From NCBI RefSeq assembly GCF_004339015.1, contig NZ_SMFQ01000002.1, positions 124,001 through 188,000 on the forward strand: DNA of 64,000 nucleotides, read 5' to 3'. This DNA is from Cocleimonas flava. GTDB lineage: Bacteria > Pseudomonadota > Gammaproteobacteria > Thiotrichales > Thiotrichaceae. Below the pieces are notes generated by a model. That model did no database searches and had not been told where the DNA came from. It saw only the letters and a list, made by a program, of their open reading frames with translations. The position numbers and the translations under genes are program-made. Shown here piece by piece: positions 63,490 to 64,000 of this stretch (the first letter of the stretch is position 1; each line of letters starts with the position of its first letter).

Positions 63490-64000
63490 CTAACTAAGGT
63501 TAGCTTTCAAAAACTCAGTAGTCCTCTTCCATGCAGTTGCAGCATCTTCAGCGTCGTATCTTGCACCTGTTGGATTTGCGAAAGCGTGATTGGCGTCGTA
63601 CCAATTCACTGATAATGAATCCTTCTTGCCTGCTTTTTCCATTTCAGCTTCGAAGCCTCCGACCATTTCTTTATTGATGTTTTGATCTTGAGTACCGAAG
63701 TGGCCAAGTACTGGGCCTTTTAGTGATTTAAGTTGATCTGCTTTTTGGGTGACATAACCGTAGTAAACGATGGTTGCATCGACAGGTGTTGCGATTGAGG
63801 CGTTCACAGACCAACCGCCACCGAAGCACCAACCCATGGTGCCCACTTTGCCATTAGATTGTTTGTGATTTTTAAGGTAATCAACCCAACCCACTAAGGT
63901 TTCGGTTGCCTTGTCTCCATCAACGGCTGACATTAATGCTTTCGCTGATGGCGCATCTGTTCCGACTTTACCGCCATATAAATCTACTGCTAAAGCGACA
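63490..64000 (-). CDS. dienelactone hydrolase family protein, 5' end cut by window edge
   Basis: About 169 residues visible, the frame remaining open to the window end (DLYGGKVGTDAPSAKALM precedes a later Met at 63933). The alpha/beta-hydrolase nucleophile Cys lies in GTMGWCFGGGWS, the acid in GTQDQNI and the His in YDANHAFANP. Most of the C-terminal two thirds of a normal DLH is present. It hydrolyses lactones or related esters; the substrate here is unknown. Confidence 0.88.
   Translation of the reverse strand, partial: VALAVDLYGGKVGTDAPSAKALMSAVDGDKATETLVGWVDYLKNHKQSNGKVGTMGWCFGGGWSVNASIATPVDATIVYYGYVTQKADQLKSLKGPVLGHFGTQDQNINKEMVGGFEAEMEKAGKKDSLSVNWYDANHAFANPTGARYDAEDAATAWKRTTEFLKANLS

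Overview
The window is chromosomal DNA of a low-to-moderate GC gammaproteobacterium. The signs are a complete division and cell wall (dcw) cluster in the standard order, the divergent rsmI / lpoA-yraN pair, LpxH (so a lipid A outer membrane), a large membrane-type FadE, sigma-54 type IV pilin promoters and a class A RNase P RNA. I cannot name the genus from sequence alone.

Layout. 1-1171: end of a c-type cytochrome gene and an exported ankyrin protein. 1189-4674: an NtrC-type two-component pair on the minus strand. 4775-9850: a divergent tungstate uptake operon (tupABC) running into molybdenum/tungsten cofactor genes (mobA, mobB, moeA); it is preceded by a near-perfect sigma-54 promoter and an upstream inverted repeat, so the neighbouring two-component pair is its likely regulator. 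10018-10748: two overlapping Lin0512-family genes. 10955-17575: an accessory catabolic block (TRAP transporter, LysR regulator, unknown protein, amidase), followed by a decayed tyrosine integrase abutting the 3' end of tRNA-Lys (17808-18587). 18714-19931: a YeeE/YedE sulfur-compound permease. 20047-24816: a type IV pilin locus with three pilin genes (two nearly identical, each with its own sigma-54 promoter and conserved upstream block) and two TfpX/TfpZ-like accessory proteins. 24794-27812: lpxH, a cyclophilin lipoprotein and cysS. 28086-45639: ftsZ, ftsA, ftsQ, ddl, murC, murG, ftsW, murD, mraY, murF, murE, ftsI, ftsL, rsmH and mraZ, all on the minus strand and transcribed from mraZ towards ftsZ, with a phased GTGG array upstream of mraZ. 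45993-47330: an unknown gene and rnpB. 47393-55822: a TetR regulator divergent from a fatty-acid beta-oxidation set (fadE, a hydroxyacyl-CoA dehydrogenase/enoyl-CoA hydratase fusion, thiolase, dienoyl-CoA-reductase-like SDR). 55887-57782: a two-gene cassette, DUF2971 plus a TIR-like (Cap12/Pycsar-effector family) protein, which looks like a defence module. 58036-64000: rsmI, lpoA, yraN, argA, an atypical phosphatase-fold protein and the end of a dienelactone hydrolase gene.

The most unusual signal is a dispersed repeat built on the core AAGTAGGGGGGTG, linked to a GGCACTTTTTT-like tail. It occurs at least ten times between genes, both as half units and as inverted pairs shaped like terminators. 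Close matches also lie in frame inside lpxH and murE. This distribution resembles that of DNA uptake sequences in other naturally transformable bacteria, and the genome has type IV pili, so a new uptake-signal or mobile-terminator family is worth testing. The TIR/DUF2971 pair is the best candidate for an undescribed protein system.
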